Source of the DNA: Candidatus Bathyarchaeota archaeon
GTDB taxonomy: Archaea > Thermoproteota > Bathyarchaeia > 40CM-2-53-6 > RBG-13-38-9
DNA length: 5,738 nt
Assembly (NCBI GenBank): GCA_026015225.1
Contig: JAOZGV010000020.1
Span: 1-5,738, forward strand
Direction of reading: 5' to 3'
The notes under the pieces: model-generated
Seen by the model: only the letters and a program-made list of their open reading frames with translations
The model's database searches: none
Told to the model about the DNA's origin: nothing
Shown here: positions 5,682 to 5,738 of the stretch, piece by piece
How the letters are laid out: each line of letters opens with the position of its first letter
Position numbering within the stretch: position 1 is the stretch's first letter
Program-made: the position numbers and the translations under genes

Positions 5682-5738
5682 AAATTAAGCTAACACCTTA
5701 ACTCTTATTAATTAATTTTTTGTAGCAAGATTGCTTTT
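5682..5738. other. Window-edge AT-rich region upstream of the minus-strand gene
   Basis: Besides the promoter elements, this end holds AGCAA (5724-5728) mirrored by TTGCT (5731-5735) across two bases. As RNA the hairpin would be short (four pairs, four-base loop) and is followed by TTTT at the window edge. It could equally be a small DNA-binding palindrome just upstream of the TATA-like box. The window ends before this can be judged. Confidence 0.2.
5694..5715 (-). promoter_or_regulatory. Likely promoter or ribosome binding site of the minus-strand membrane protein
   Basis: On the minus strand, TTAATTAATAA (5715-5705) is TATA-like and centred about 29 bases before the ATG at 5681, the geometry of a leaderless archaeal transcript. 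AGGTG (5698-5694) is a good Shine-Dalgarno match 12 bases before the same ATG, but it would lie upstream of the transcript start if this TATA box is the one used. Only one of the two readings can be right. Confidence 0.35.

Noticed and set aside
5724..5735. AGCAA/TTGCT palindrome followed by TTTT at the right edge
   Set aside because: As a hairpin it has four pairs at most, and the window stops before its context can be seen; noted only in the edge feature.

Overview
The window is an AT-rich archaeal segment. The clearest sign is a full-length archaeal-style type IA DNA topoisomerase, with an EKP-type N-terminus, the GRVQGPTL motif, a YPRTSS active site and two C-terminal four-cysteine zinc fingers. 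Supporting signs are TATA-like boxes about 25 nt upstream of predicted transcript starts, a mixture of Shine-Dalgarno and possibly leaderless starts, a TTG start codon, and a cellulose-synthase-like glycosyltransferase beside a DPM1-like one. The gene styles fit the Nitrososphaeria (Thaumarchaeota) or a related lineage. That placement is inferred from memory of family style, not from a search.

Layout, left to right. Positions 1-121 are an AT-rich leader with no convincing gene. A multi-pass membrane protein of unknown function lies at 122-703 (+). The next 194 bases have no properly started gene, but an open, protein-like frame of 52 codons begins in the +1 frame exactly at the stop of the membrane protein. 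An 80-residue zinc-finger-like protein (898-1140, +) overlaps the topoisomerase gene (1133-3226, +) by 8 bases, so the two are almost certainly co-transcribed and translationally coupled. An 88-base spacer follows. It holds a TATA-like box, an 8-bp inverted repeat and two Shine-Dalgarno-like motifs ahead of a TTG start. After it come two family-2 glycosyltransferases separated by 6 bases: a membrane-embedded processive-type enzyme (3315-4616, +) and a soluble dolichyl-phosphate-sugar-synthase-like enzyme (4623-5339, +). A small membrane protein on the minus strand (5304-5681) converges on the second glycosyltransferase and overlaps its 3' end by 36 bases.

How the genes may work together. The topoisomerase pair is a DNA topology module: strand passage by the type IA enzyme, with the small zinc protein as a possible partner. 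The glycosyltransferase pair looks like a cell-surface or lipid-linked glycan module. One enzyme may charge a polyprenyl phosphate carrier with a sugar, and the other may build a glycan at the membrane. The two flanking membrane proteins have no recognisable function. I see no mobile element, CRISPR array, tRNA or rRNA. The most unusual points are the +1-frame tail behind the first gene, the conserved-looking small zinc protein fused by overlap to topA, and the inverted repeat placed between the TATA-like box and the likely transcript start of the glycosyltransferase operon.
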